Source: Ixodes scapularis (lineage: Eukaryota; Arthropoda; Arachnida; Ixodida; Ixodidae). Taken from it: a stretch of DNA of 64,000 bases. The stretch is from contig NW_024609857.1 of assembly GCF_016920785.2 (NCBI RefSeq), positions 7,397,618-7,461,617 on the forward strand, in the 5' to 3' direction. Position 1 is the stretch's first letter. The number at the start of each line of letters is the position of its first letter. Under the pieces are notes generated by a model. The model had not been told where the DNA came from. It saw only the letters and a program-made list of their open reading frames with translations, and did not search any database. A program made the translations under genes and the position numbers. Positions 13,481-25,509 of this stretch are shown here, piece by piece.

Positions 13481-13781
13481 CTTATGTAATGATCCGATTG
13501 CGAGTCACCGGAACACATCCGCGCTTCGCACGTCGCATGCAAGTCTCCTCGAATTGCTTGCCACGCTTTGCACTGAGTACGGATGCTCCGATGACTCACG
13601 GTCCTAACTGGACGTAAGCATACGAGAACTCCTGTAACCTAACGCAGCAGAAGTAAACGGGGGTGCGTGAATGTAAAGACCCTCTACCCTGGGAAAGGTG
13701 GTGTCATTCATTGTTGTGGAAATGCTCAAAACACGTGCCGCGCGCCACTTCTGGAAAGAACATGGCGTTTGAAATCTAGCT

Positions 13782-13829
13782 CAGTACTGCTACAGTGTAC
13801 TAGAATACTTGGGTAGTGTTGGGACCGGA
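13782..13829. repeat. Conserved 48-bp block shared with 28083-28131
   Basis: GTACTAGAATACTTGGGTA and GTGTTGGGACCGGAG are present here and, as reverse complement, at 28083-28131. Weaker similarity extends to both sides (for example TTATCCGGAA downstream). Its nature is unknown; a SINE or MITE core is possible. Confidence 0.5.
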
Positions 13830-16800
13830 GCGGCTTGGCAACGGGAGCTCGTGAGGGCACGTGTATTAACAGTTCGTGGCGGCGCTGTAGTCGAGTTATC
13901 CGGAAAAAATCGCGCAGCCCACCTGTTTCTTTTTTTTTTTTTTTTTTTACTTAGAGCGGTGCACGTGTCGTTACCACGATTTTATACACTCCATTTCACC
14001 TTATGTTGTACCGCAGTGAAGGCTAGACGCGCGAGCTCATAGCGTTGGCAGCTGCCCTTTGTGCACGAGAGCTTGTGCCGCCGAGATGTGCCCTAGAGCA
14101 AGGAGCTCGCGCATGTAGCCTTTCCTGCGGAAAAACACAACGTAAAACAGAGAATAGGGCACATAAAAAAATCGTTATTTAAAAAAAAAAAAAACGTTAA
14201 TTTTTTTAGTAGGCAAGGGGTTAATTCTTGTCATTTTACACTTGTTTTATGGGGAAGCTTTTGTAGAAAGGTTTTGTACACTGAACGATAACCTATATCG
14301 ATACGTTGCAAGCCCAAGGGTGCCAGCGGAATATCAGATTTTGTTATCTGAGTTTTAAAGAGGTGCGGAAACATAAATTGAAATATTCAAGTTTCGTTCG
14401 TAAATGAGTCAAGCATGACGGATAATAACCGTAAATCATAATCGCACGTTTGTATATTGAACGAGTGGCTATATTTTTCGTTCCAAACGGTGCACTCGAG
14501 CAAGCGCTCGAAGAGAAGCGAGCGGAGAGCGCGATGCGTCATGGGATGTCCGGCGCAAACAAAAACAGAAAGAAAAGATTTCCCGCGTTCGTGGAGTAGC
14601 AAGGCAAGCGGGGTTATGAGCATTGCCCTTGGTGGCGTTGTCAGTGTTGTGGTGGTGTCAATAGCGTCAGCACGTTACAACCGAGCCGCTCGAAGTACCC
14701 GTGGGGTGACGAGCGTGTGGCTGGTCCAAGGAGCACGTAGCTTCCACAACACTGTCAGGCTGCTTAGGGCTGAACGGGGTGGGGAAAGCAACTTTTGTTC
14801 GAGTTTTGAGCGACGGGCTAATCTTCTAGGGGGAGAGTGGCTGTTTCCGGTTGCACGGACGAGGGTCCGAGAATGAGGGGAGTCCTTCCTTTCCGTCTTC
14901 TTGGACCGTTTGGTACAATGCGCGATTTGTGAGTTCAGGAGGAAAGCTAAGAAGGAAAACGTTGAAATGCCAAAGGGCGGCGCTGCTCCGAAGGAAACTG
15001 CTACGTCACGACTATGTAGCAGTTTCCACAACGTTGCTAGACTACCTCCCAAATAGGCTCCGCATGCATCCACCAGGTGCACATTGAAAGATCGTTTATT
15101 TACTTTAAAATTAGTTGTCTTGTGCTTTTCAACGGAAGACTGGTGTTTTTGAGGTTGGGGTGCAACATGCAACACATTAAAGCTAGAAAATGAGCGCTGA
15201 AATTTCGTTTCCCTACCCCTTTAAAACAACCAACTTAAAAGCATCTTACTCCCATAATCGAGAAGAGGAAATGGCTATGTCCCAGGCATGTCCAATGTTG
15301 TGAGTTTATGCTTATGCAGGATATATTTTTATTCTTAACAGAACTTTACAGAATTAATTAGAAGGAGGCAGTAGATACGTGTGTGTCGTCTGCACTGTAC
15401 ATCCGTAGATCTCGGCGGACCCTACATGGGTAAATAACCGTTGCAATATTTTGATTTCTTAGCCGAATATGGTAATTAACTTTTTAATGAGCGGTTTAAT
15501 GGGCCATGTTGCATTTGGAGCTTTAAAGGGAGCCATTATTAAAGGCCAACCCAATTTAAAAAGTTCACGAACAAACAACGAGCTTTGAGATATTCATCGC
15601 TAAAAGTTTTCCTTTTTTCGCCTAATTAAAAAACCGCGCGCTGAAAGCGCGAATGAGGTTGTGCTGGTATTGATTCGTAGAAGAATGACACAGTTGTTTC
15701 TGTCCCCTCGTCACTAAATTGACAGCGTGCCTTCGGTGGACTCGTCGGCGCCACACATCAAGACGACTAAGTCACTATTCTACGTACGATTTTCATAACG
15801 CGGTTTCTGAATCAAGCGAAGGAAGGCAAACTTTTACGATAAATTTCGCGAACCTCGTTGCCTTTTCGCGAATTGTCGAAATTTTGTTTGCCTTTAATAA
15901 TCACTCCTTTTAAAAATGCAATTGCACCATGGCCAACTGAGCTGTTAATAAACAAGTTAACTAACAGATTTTTGTTAATTATTAAACATTGCAGGCGGTT
16001 ATTCACCCATTTATTGTCCAGTGAGCCCTACAGATATAGCAAAAATCGGCATCCACATATCTTCCAGATCCTTTTTTTTTTTTGTAAAATATGTAAAGTT
16101 CTGTAAAGAATAAAACAAAAACACCCTGTATGTCTGCGTGAACCAGATACACCCCCTGGGGAACCATGGGTGTTTCCCTTCTAATACCGAGCTCAGGCGA
16201 GACTTACCTGGTTGTCAGAAAGCAGCTGTCGGTTAAACGTATTGTCATGAGCGTGTGGGTTTCAGATGGTTTACCCTCAAGAGGATAATGCGCTGAATAT
16301 TGTAACAATGTATGCGCTGCACATTGCAACCATTATTTCAATGCCGTGTTGTAATCAATTACAAATTTTTCCTTTCCTGATCTACGTGTGCTCATGTTTT
16401 CTGCTCAAAATGATGTGAAATAGTTGCTTGTTTTCCTTGAATCTTATAAAGCATTATTTGTTCAGCCCATGTTGTCTCAGTTTTTGGACTTAAGTTCAAT
16501 GTTAAAACGCGTGATAAAAATTGTCACGGCTTATAAGCCATTTCTTACGAGTGAACGTCGGGTGGTCCTCGGATGGTCGTGGCAGCCATGAAGAAATAAA
16601 AGATTCTCACCCCTTTGCGACCGTCGCTTGGGTGGTTCGTCGCATAAATGAACACAAGAATGGGTGACAAGTGAAGCGAGCTGATTAAGGGCAAGAAAAA
16701 GAAAACGGGCAGAAACGAAGACAGAGATGTTAAACTGGGGTATTAAGGCTGCGGTCCCACGGCAGCCATCTTGAACAAGGCTTTAGTTCAACCAATAGAT

Positions 16801-17749
16801 GGTGACACGCACCCGTGGGGTGGCCGAAACATTGGTTCACAGTGGGATGGCTCGAGCACCATCACGTTCCCCTCGTGGCCTTGCTCGCGCCGCTGCCAGC
16901 TGTGCTCAGCTAGCTCAAGTAGCGTGGCCCAGCAAACGGATGTATGCGATAATGTCAGGCTGGGTATAAATTGTTCTCTGATATGGGGAGATGCGGTTCG
17001 GCGGTTGTAACGGGCTTTCGCAATAAATCTTACCAAGAAGGAATCAAATGTTGATTGACGTGTCAATATTCTATCAATGAAACATTCCTCTGCAGGAATG
17101 CACGCTCAGTACACTCAATCTTCAAAGACACCGTGGAAGCGGACGTCTAGTGAACTGCTTCGCAATTTACGGTACTTACCTTACCATTTTAATGACGACA
17201 AAAATAACGTCACGATATATTGTGTTTCATGGGATCCGGAAGATGTCGTAAAGGTTGTTACATTATAGGGGGTTCCCAGAGAACAAACGCCGTTGCAATA
17301 TTTTCGGAAGTACCGACACACCTAATGTTGTAAGTACAGCTTAGGAGGAATATGATGAAAACAATCAGAAGAAATAGGAAGACGTTTATTTGCAATGATG
17401 ACGCTATGAATGAATGGCGTTTAGCGACGGCAAGTTATGAGCGTTCGGGAATTTATAAGTTCACGTGATTGCTAACTATGGACATGCGTTTTTGTCGGGA
17501 GATGGTGTTGCGGTGATGACCTGATATCGGATGACTCGTGGCAGACGAACAAGCAAGTTTCTTCTCAGCGAATGGTAAGTGTCCAGTCTCAAGCACAACA
17601 CGTGGCTACCGACGTTGGCGACGTTTCGAACACTTACCGCTTACGACAAAAGTCCTGGCACCTAGGCTAACTTTCTGGAAAGACTTAAAGTCTTTCTTGA
17701 GTCCAACGCCATCATGAACAGTAACTGAAAACGATCTACTATTCAATCG
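13830..17749. other. Gene-free stretch with one small hairpin
   Basis: A 35-bp perfect-type hairpin lies at 14993-15027 (GGAAACTGCTACGT against ATGTAGCAGTTTCC). Near 16968 a GGTATAAATTG TATA-like site is followed by an AATAAA at about 17022; this might be an LTR, but no partner copy is visible. No coding gene is recognised. Confidence 0.35.
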
Positions 17750-18330
17750 GTGGGTGGCGAAACGTATCCGCATCTGCGGAGTCATGGGCGATGCGTATAT
17801 TCTAAGTGGCTGGAAGTTTACACGATGCCTGCCACGACGTCCAAACACGTCATTGGCGTTCTACGGTCTCTTTTACCTACTTTTGCCCTACCGAAAATAT
17901 TTTTCTCTGATAACGCGCCCAATCTTGCTTCAAACAAAATAAACAAGTTTTTGAAGAAAAAAACCGGCATCAGGCATCACATTAGTGCACCATACCGTCC
18001 TGCAACTAACGGGCATGCAAAACAAATAATGTGCGAAAAAAAAAAAAAAAGCCCTTTCGAAGCTTACGGAAGAAGCAGTTCAGTGAAGAATCGCCAGGTT
18101 ATTGTTCCAGCAGCTCGCGATGGTCTCATCTTACACGGTAAAAACACACGCCGAAGCAATATTCGGCGGACGAAGAGCTACACCCCTCGATCTCACGATA
18201 CTATGACTTACAAACGAAGATCGAGAGATTCCCAGATCGGGAGTCGGACAACTCGTCTACGAAAGGAATTTCAGCGGAAGTCGGGCCTTCCATGTAAAAC
18301 TTGAGTAGAAAAGGCTCTATGTTGGTTGAC
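17750..18330 (+). pseudogene. Ty3/gypsy integrase catalytic core, frameshifted
   Basis: The first 95 residues read as an integrase core: YSKWLEV (residues 17-23), FFSDNAPNLAS (51-61, Asp54 retained) and ISAPYRPATNGHA (78-90). The catalytic Glu expected just after the NG-A block is Lys91, and the first catalytic Asp is not seen before YSKW. A run of 14 A near 18040 has shifted the frame. Beyond it other frames continue the family pattern: FGGRRATPLDL, then GVGQLVYERNF near 18240-18280. The copy is therefore inactive by both residue loss and frameshift. No LTRs were recognised around it. Confidence 0.7.
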
Positions 18331-19010
18331 CAGAAGGTGTCATCTTTCTCTGAATACGTTGGATATCAACGCCCTTGAGTGTAAATATAACTAAATCACA
18401 AAACTCTCTTTGTGTATTGCGTAACTGCCCTTGTATTTGATAGTAGAAGCTATGGGGGTGATTTGGACCTTTCACACCAGGCTCCTTTTTCTTATTTTTC
18501 GCCTCATATTCTTTTGGAACGGGGACACTTTACGACAATGAGACTATCTGTTCCAAGTAATCAATCAGGGAATGCTGCTAGAAATCCGTCCCTCATATTA
18601 ACGAATAAGCCGCACTTCTGCACAGTTCAGTTTTCCTGTTCCACGTACAGTTGTAAAGCAGCATCCTCATTGATTCTACCATATTCTGTTGCGGGTGAAG
18701 AAAGTCTTTGGGTACACGATACTTGAAACAAGTCTGGCACTGTACGTTGTGGTTCGACACCCACTAATGTCGTCGTCCTTATAGAGCCTCATTATTTAAT
18801 CACTACCTCGTCACCTCATATTGCTCTTCATCAACAGCAAGTACAATAGGCTACCGCCATATTACAATCCAAGAATTGAAAAATTGAGTCGTTCAGTCCT
18901 TCAACAAGTTTATTATTTATATAATGTTATTACGTTACATTACCTCGAGACGATCGACGTCCATCGTCGATCTTCAAATACTTATACCTGTATATAAATT
19001 AGACGCACAA
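18331..19010. other. Gene-free stretch
   Basis: Downstream of the integrase remnant; no RNase H, envelope or LTR signature is visible. Confidence 0.4.
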
Positions 19011-19032
19011 GGGGGGGGGGGGGGGGGGGGGG
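19011..19032. repeat. G homopolymer of about 22
   Basis: An uninterrupted run of G directly precedes SINE copy B. Confidence 0.9.
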
Positions 19033-19252
19033 TCGGTGGCCGAGTGCATGGTGTAGCGCACACCAGCTCGAAGCACTTGGAGCGAAAGCTCGCACTGCAG
19101 AAGCCACCCCGCCCCTCCCCGTTTTGATCTGGAAGAGCATCGTACCGGCGTGCGGTCGTGTATCACTACTGCGTGGTGCACGTTAAAGAGCCCAGGTTTG
19201 CGGTTGTACCGCACTGGCTAAACTGCTCATCTACAGCCGAGAGTGAGACGCC
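19031..19252 (+). mobile_element. tRNA-like SINE, copy B
   Basis: Same family as 4261-4431. GGTGGCCGAGTGCATGG resembles a pol III A box, TTTTGATCTGG is a degenerate B box, and the tail block TGGCTAAACTGCTCATCTAC is shared. It is about 50 bp longer than copy A in its middle part. Confidence 0.5.
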
Positions 19253-19561
19253 CACTAAGGCGGACTAATTTCCGGCTGTATAAACATCCACACAACAATT
19301 TGCAATTAGACGCATAATAACAAAGAGCACAGCGTGCCGCCTCTTTTCTTTGGATGCCTTTTTTAAACCAGCGCAAGCTCTCGCGTTCTCTCTTTTGAGA
19401 CGGTTAAAACGGTCGCACATAAAACCCGCATTTCTCCTACCCGGCCACTTCCTCCTCTCAATATGTGTAGTTGGTTATAACTAAATAAGCTATAATAATG
19501 GTCTATTATTCATATTTACTTTCAGTTTCAGTCAGGGAAAAGGAGTTTCGCGGGAACTAGG

Positions 19562-19875
19562 GCCAAAAAATGAGCTGCGCTTAGAGTATGGGCACTCTCT
19601 TCCCCGACAGTGTTGTGAACGCCGCCATTTTGGTGCTTGTGCAGAGAAGGCGCCACTGCCGATCGTCACGATTCAAAAGTGCGACATCCTCAGCATTAGA
19701 TTCGGTGTTAGGAAGCTCATGTAATGTTGCTTTCCTTTGTCGCAAACTGTTTAAAGTGGAGGACGGAAAAGCGTTTCTTGTGATTTCAGATAAAGCTTCA
19801 AATAACTGGCAACCATGATTTTAAGCCACAATATGGCCAAGTGTTGCTACTCTGACGCGTAGCATATTTAATGAC
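19562..19875 (-). mobile_element. 300-bp MITE, copy 1
   Basis: This is an inverted copy of the element at 19995-20305. Shared blocks include GCCGCCATTTT, AGCATTAGAT, GACGGAAAAGCGTTTC, AACTGGCAACCATGATTTTA and CCACAATATGGCCAA. The ends carry AATGAGCT and AGCATATTTAATG, matching the AGCT-TATTTAGTGGC type ends of copy 3. No transposase frame. Confidence 0.65.
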
Positions 19876-19994
19876 AATATTCATGCTCTTGTTCGAGAGG
19901 CTTGTAATACCTGGAGGGGCCATGACGTAAGCCCCGTGGATTCCACAAGCCACTACCTTTTGACACCTGCCTCTTCCCCATTGTTCCCGCTTGC

Positions 19995-20305
19995 GCCAGT
20001 AAATTAGCTACGACTCGGAGTAACGACATTTGGCCATATTGTGGCTTAAAATCATGGTTGCCAGTTATCTGAAGCTTTATCTAAAATCACAGGAAACGCT
20101 TTTCCGTCCCCCACAATTTCAACAATCCGCGACAGAGCATTGCAATATTGCATCAGCTTCCTAGCACCGCATCTAATGCTGAGGAAGTCGTACTTTCGGA
20201 TCATGACGATCGCAGTTGCGATTGCTCTGAACAAGACCGAAAATGGCGGCGCCCAAAACAATTTTGGGGAACGGAGTGCCGATACTTTAAAGCTCATTTA
20301 GTAGC
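19995..20305 (+). mobile_element. 300-bp MITE, copy 2
   Basis: Its ends are GCCAGTAAATTAGCT and AGCTCATTTAGTAGC, an imperfect inverted pair. It faces copy 1 across about 120 bp, so the two together form a large palindrome. It is closely related to copy 3 at 60248-60545. Confidence 0.65.
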
Positions 20306-20781
20306 TCTAGGCATGAAGTGAACTCGGGTGTATTCTTTTCCTCTTCGTCTTTATTGTTTATCGATTTCAATCATATCGAATAATGGGCACATTGTTACTT
20401 TAGACCCATGTTGTTGTAAAAAAAACTATCTCCAAACTCCGGTCTAAAAACATGCTTTTCGTGCAAGGCTCGTCAAATTATGAGGCGCTGGAGAAATGCA
20501 GCCTTCTGCGTTAAGTCCTTATTTCGAACTCTTTTTGTTCGCCTTCCGCCTATTGAAAAGCATGCGGGAAGGGCCTTAGAACGCACCTGGTATCGCTGCG
20601 CCGCAGCGTTCTTCCGCATCAAAAAGTTCGTCTGCTTTCCTTGCCGTCACCATGGCAACGAACGCCGAATGAATAGAAGCACGCACGGTACCGCCGCGTG
20701 AAGCTAGCAACAGCTGACGCCATTTTTACGAATGCCGTCTGCTAGCCAAAGCCGAACTATGTAGCCGAACGCGGTGTGTCA

Positions 20782-21012
20782 GATCAACCGCCTCCGTCGG
20801 TGCGCCGCTAGCAAAGACGACGAAGCTGAGACACGCCGACGGCGATCGAGCAAGCAACAACACCGCGGGACGACTGCAACGGCGGCATTTGTTCGGATCA
20901 AAGGCCGGCTTCGCCGGTGCGCCGCTAGCAAAGACGACGAAGCTGAGGCACGCCGACGGCGAATGGGCGAGCAACAGCACCGCGGGACGACTGCAACTGC
21001 GGCATTTATTTT
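20782..21012. repeat. 115-bp tandem duplication
   Basis: Two units start with GATCAA at 20782 and 20896, and a third unit begins at 21013. Each unit contains GTGCGCCGCTAGCAAAGACG and ACCGCGGGACGACTGCAA. The repeat lies inside the foldback element; it is open in some frames but shows no domain. Confidence 0.85.
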
Positions 21013-21185
21013 GATCACAGGCGCGAAATAAGCAAGAACAATTTTTATTTGAATCATAACACCCGATATCCAAGTTGGGGACCACATACCTTTGCTGGGT
21101 CTCTCCTGTGAACTTTTTACAGAGACACGGGGTGCCGCATTCAAAACACAGCTCCGTTTGCAAAATATAGGGGCCCTGAAAAGGA

Positions 21186-21193
21186 CCGTTTAG
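21186..21193 (+). repeat. 8-bp target site duplication, left
   Basis: CCGTTTAG directly precedes the hAT terminus and is repeated exactly at 26230-26237. Confidence 0.9.
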
Positions 21194-21522
21194 CAGGGTG
21201 TCGAACCGGAACCGAACCGAACCGAAAACCGGAACAGAACCGTTATTTTTAGCCGAACCGGAACTGAACCGAACCGAAATCTTCGCCACCATCTAGGAAC
21301 TGAACCGGAACCGAACCGAAAAAAATATAACGGTAACCGGTTCAATACGGTTCAAGGTAATATTTTTTTTCTTCTTTGCTAGTGTCACAAAATGAACATA
21401 TGGGAATAAACAATTGGCGGCTGTATTTCTATCTGTTGATCGAATCTTCATATACATAATTGCAACGTATGATAAATTGTGGGTTTTCATGGCATCTATG
21501 TTGGCACTATGATTAACCATGT

Positions 21523-21720
21523 GTCAAGTTGTCACGTGACGTCATGGTGTCAATACATGTTGTCAAGTAATGTCACGTGGCCTCGTGACGTCACGTAACT
21601 CACTGCGTTAAATCGATTTAATTTGCGGAAGTCACTAGATGTATTAACCTTGTTGACAGCATGACGTAACATGACATCACGATTTCGCACCGAGAGTCAC
21701 GTGACACCGTGACGTAAGCG
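21523..21720. promoter_or_regulatory. Cluster of CACGTGAC and TGACGTCA-like motifs
   Basis: GTCACGTGACGTCA, TGTCACGTGGC, CGTGACGTCACGTAAC, ATGACGTAAC, AGTCACGTGACACC and GTGACGTAAGCG occur within 200 bp in the hAT left subterminal region. These match bHLH (CACGTG) and CREB/ATF (TGACGTCA) core sites. Whether they bind transcription factors or a transposase is unknown. Confidence 0.4.
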
Positions 21721-23366
21721 ATTTTCATAACCCCTAGTCGAGTGCTCGGGTTCATGACAATCAGCATGGCCAAACATTCAGGTAACGGCTCATGTCAATT
21801 AGATATGATAATCAATAGCCCGCCAACACTAACAATATCTGAAGCTCAGCCCAAGCTTTTGCTTTGCAAACCCTTGCAGCCTAGGGCATGACTGTGATGA
21901 ACACTGGCGGTATATAATTAGGGTCAGATCACGTGGCCGCTTGTTCAAATTGCGAGTTGAGATATCGACAGCTTTCTCTGTCCTTCATTTTTTCTGCATC
22001 TGTTATTAGGGGAAAACTAATGGATGTTTCCACAACCTATCAACGTCACGGGTTATTTTTAACACTATTTATTGAAAGTACAAAAAAAAATGTTGCAAGA
22101 CCAATTTTACATTATTTGAGGCATTGAAACATTTTTTCGTTGTTGCTGAAGTATATCCGAAAGATGTCCCCGAGAATAGAAATTTTGAAATGACTAAATG
22201 CGGCCTATTAATTTGACGTTACATAGAACTACACGTGTGTACGGAAGGAATACCTATAAAAAGAAGATATTTTAGTGACGTGAGAGGAACAGCCGAACGT
22301 TGGCAGTCGCTGTAAGTCTCACACGAGCGTCGTTCTCAAGTTATTGCCCAAGTTTCGACCCCTCTGTATTTTGTTTAAATGAGCTATAACAGATTTCTCT
22401 ACATTACTAAATACTACTCAGGTTTAGTCCCTAACGTTAATAACTGATTGAACTTGGCTTTGCTCTTTTTTCTAGGCAATGGTAGTCACCGAAAAAATTA
22501 GAGAAATATGAGCATCGTTCATCCCCTCAACTCGGAGCCAGAAGCGGCCACGTGGCCTGGTGCCTATCTTATGCCGCCAACGTCAATCATACCCCCGCGC
22601 TGGAGTTTTAAAGGAAGAAAACGCGTGCTGGAGCTCCAGGCATTGTTAGAGTTCGACTATTCTCATCACCACAGTGGTTGGGCATAAGCCACTACCCAAG
22701 TGTCCGCCGAGGCATTGATTGTTACGAGCCGATGTACGGTGCTCACACAGTTCTCCTGCCCAATCCATGAGTCGCGCTCGACTGTCGACAGGTGGGTGGT
22801 TTTGATCCCACAATTACGACATCAATCTTTGAGAAGGCAAGACTAAAAGAAATAGTCTCGTTCAATCCTCGCAGTTTCACCGCGACAAAGAAGCTTCTGA
22901 ATCAGTGGCGCCCTGTGCGAGTACACTTGGACCAGGGGACCAGTATGCCTCGGAAAAGTCATGCACATTCCAACCCGATATCGTTTCATGACACCTTTAA
23001 ACTTCACAGGGTGCAAAATAAAAGCAATGAAAGGTTGCGGTTAGCAAGTGTCAAATAAAATTGTCGAATTAACAGACACAAACGAAGGAGGCATTTCCTC
23101 AGGAATACTTTCAGCCTTTCTACACTGGTGAAGAAGGAAGGCCAGAAATGCTGTACTATGGTGGGAATGAAGTAATGGCCGGCCGCAAGTCAGCAAGCCC
23201 GACTGGAAAGGCTGGAGGAGTTGCCGCCATTTATGAGCGACGGTGGCAGCCAAACAACTGGCAAGCCGGCTGTCTGGATGCCGTCGCCATTTATAGATGG
23301 CGGTAACGCATGACTAGCCCTTAACAGCACCACTGTATAAAGAAGTGCGTCTGTGTGTGGGGCCCG

Positions 23367-23390
23367 GGGGGGGGGGGGGGTGGAGGGGGG
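23367..23390. repeat. G-rich run inside the hAT element
   Basis: A G run of about 13 is followed by TGGAGGGGGG. Confidence 0.8.
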
Positions 23391-24684
23391 TGTTTTAGAA
23401 ACATAATGTGTTGTAAAGGTTCCTCTTCCCTGCATCTTTGGCGCAGACCAAAAAGCGTGACCCTGGAAACTACTTTGATTGGAAAAGCGCTATTGCCAAA
23501 AAGCACGTTTTTGTCGTGCCAGACGCTGGCGCCGTTCCTCACGACGATGCTCTAAGAATAATAATACTAGCCTTTCAAATACTTTGCTTTCACTGAGCTT
23601 GCACCTCCTGCAGCGTGCCTTTTGCACCGTCGAATTCGACTTTCTCAGCAAGAAGGAATCAGAATGACCACCAGCCTATAGTGTGATAACGTCACGTGCA
23701 TACCATGCTAAATAGTTCAGCTTTCTGGTGAAATATGATGTTCGCAACACTAGCCATAGATGTCCTAATTGTAAATTTGTGAAGTATTTATAGCAGTCTC
23801 GCGATGAGATATGGCAGCCTAGAGAAATGTTAGAACGCATGACTATTCTAGCATAGTGCTGTAAAGTGAGGGCCCAAAAAACAAGTGCAGGTAAAACCGA
23901 ATATAACATTTGCCTCCCGAGGCAGTATTTCGGAAGTTTCGAGCTCATGCAAGCTGCTGAAATGTAATATACTAAGATTTCAAGAATCTTTGTCTGTCCT
24001 TCGCGCTATTTATGTAAAATCATGAATATCATTGCGTGCATCTTTACGCATCTCTTTTTGCAGTAAGGCGTTCTGGAAGGGATTATTTGGAAAACATAAC
24101 ATTAATTATTTTTCTCTTTTTGAACATTTCGTGTATTTGACTTCCAATTCATCATGTGGGCATATCAGCCAATCAGCAAATAGAAAAACACTTTTACGTA
24201 GACTCCACAGCTCGCGTAGTTTCGAGTTTCGTCCTTCCGCGTCGGTCTTAAGCGGTTATGTGAACTTTATAAAGTAAAATTTTTTTATCAATATAAAATA
24301 TATTTAATTACAATGCCCCCCAAATTATTTGAAAGCGGTTCTGCCAATCTTTTCTGGCGTTTTTATCCTCGACAGGCACGTTGTAAGTGATATGGGACGG
24401 CGTTGCATACATTTCTGATTTTGAAGCTAATTTAAATAACTATGTGTTCCTCACACATATAACTTCTCAAACATATAGAAGTCTGTTATTGCCTTTTTTA
24501 TTTGGTGAACATTAGTTTTATGTGTCTGTGGGGCTGGACGAAAAGAAAGTAAACAGGGGCGCGCGGTGGAACTATGATGATTACGCACGCAAACCGTCAG
24601 AAAGTGTCCAATTAGGTAGCTGCCTTGTCGAGTAGAACGTGAAATACTACTTCGTTTTAGTAAACAAAAAAGCATTTTGAAGGA

Positions 24685-24838
24685 CGCTTAAGCTTCGCCT
24701 TTAAAAGTGGAACGCGGTCGCGTCAACGGGCCTCGTTTGCATCGCATGCTCATTTGCCGCGCAAGCGTGCCTCCCGTAACCTAGTGAAAACCGTCTGACT
24801 TGCAACTAAATGGTTGTGGGTTCGAATCCTGCCTAAAA
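24685..24838 (+). mobile_element. tRNA-derived SINE-like segment
   Basis: It begins with the 32-mer shared exactly with 11019-11050 (CGCTTAAGCTTCGCC...). It ends with a near-perfect pol III B box and T-arm, GTGGGTTCGAATCCTGC, in which 5-bp stems flank the TTCGAAT loop. A convincing A box and cloverleaf could not be drawn, so I call it a tRNA-derived repeat and not a functional tRNA. Confidence 0.45.
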
Positions 24839-25470
24839 TATTTAATTTTTTCTTTAAGGCAAAGGAATTACTTTCATAAGTGAAATCATTTGAAACATAC
24901 GGTGACCTTTATTTCGCATTACATATCATGTTTTAATCGCCCTCATTCCACGCGTGATGTCACGTTTCACGTAAGCGTTGTGGGTTGTATGAAATTTTTG
25001 CGCTAGGGTATGTAGCTCTGACGTCATGAACCTATCGACCAATCAGGATTTTTCAGTCACTCCACCGACATCGGTTTTTCTGCGACATGAGCTCGTTAAC
25101 GCTATTGTGTTAAAATCATCAATTAGCAAGGGTGATGCTCATTTGCAAATTAAATTGTCCGGCATCTTGTCAAAAACTAACCTCAACAGCCAGGCTATGC
25201 CAGCTTATTCTGTATAAGAAAATGTTCACTTGGGAAAGCGCTATTTTGGGCCAGATTCGATCTGAGTGCGAAGGTGCGTATATATTAGAGCGAACAATTG
25301 CAATTACTCCTTGCTCCATGATTAGTCGCATGCGTGCGGTGCTGAGTGTAAACAATGTTTGGTTAGAACAACAGGCATTTGGACTGCCGCTCGGTGTCTC
25401 TATAAAAGATAGACTGAAAGGAGTTATCCTAAAACTTTGTTACATTTCGAAAATTTCATTGCTTTTAGCT

Positions 25471-25474
<4 letters not shown>

Positions 25475-25506
<32 letters not shown>
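25475..25506. repeat. (TA)n microsatellite
   Basis: About 15 uninterrupted AT units lie inside the hAT element. Confidence 0.9.

Positions 25507-25509
<3 letters not shown>

Noticed and set aside
22905..22920. TGGCGCCC-type primer-binding site as an LTR boundary
   Set aside because: No paired LTR, no polypurine tract and no pol sequence were found inside the hAT element; the 8-mer alone is not enough.
24790..24838. Functional tRNA gene
   Set aside because: The T-arm is good but acceptor, D- and anticodon stems do not pair, and a SINE-type head precedes it.
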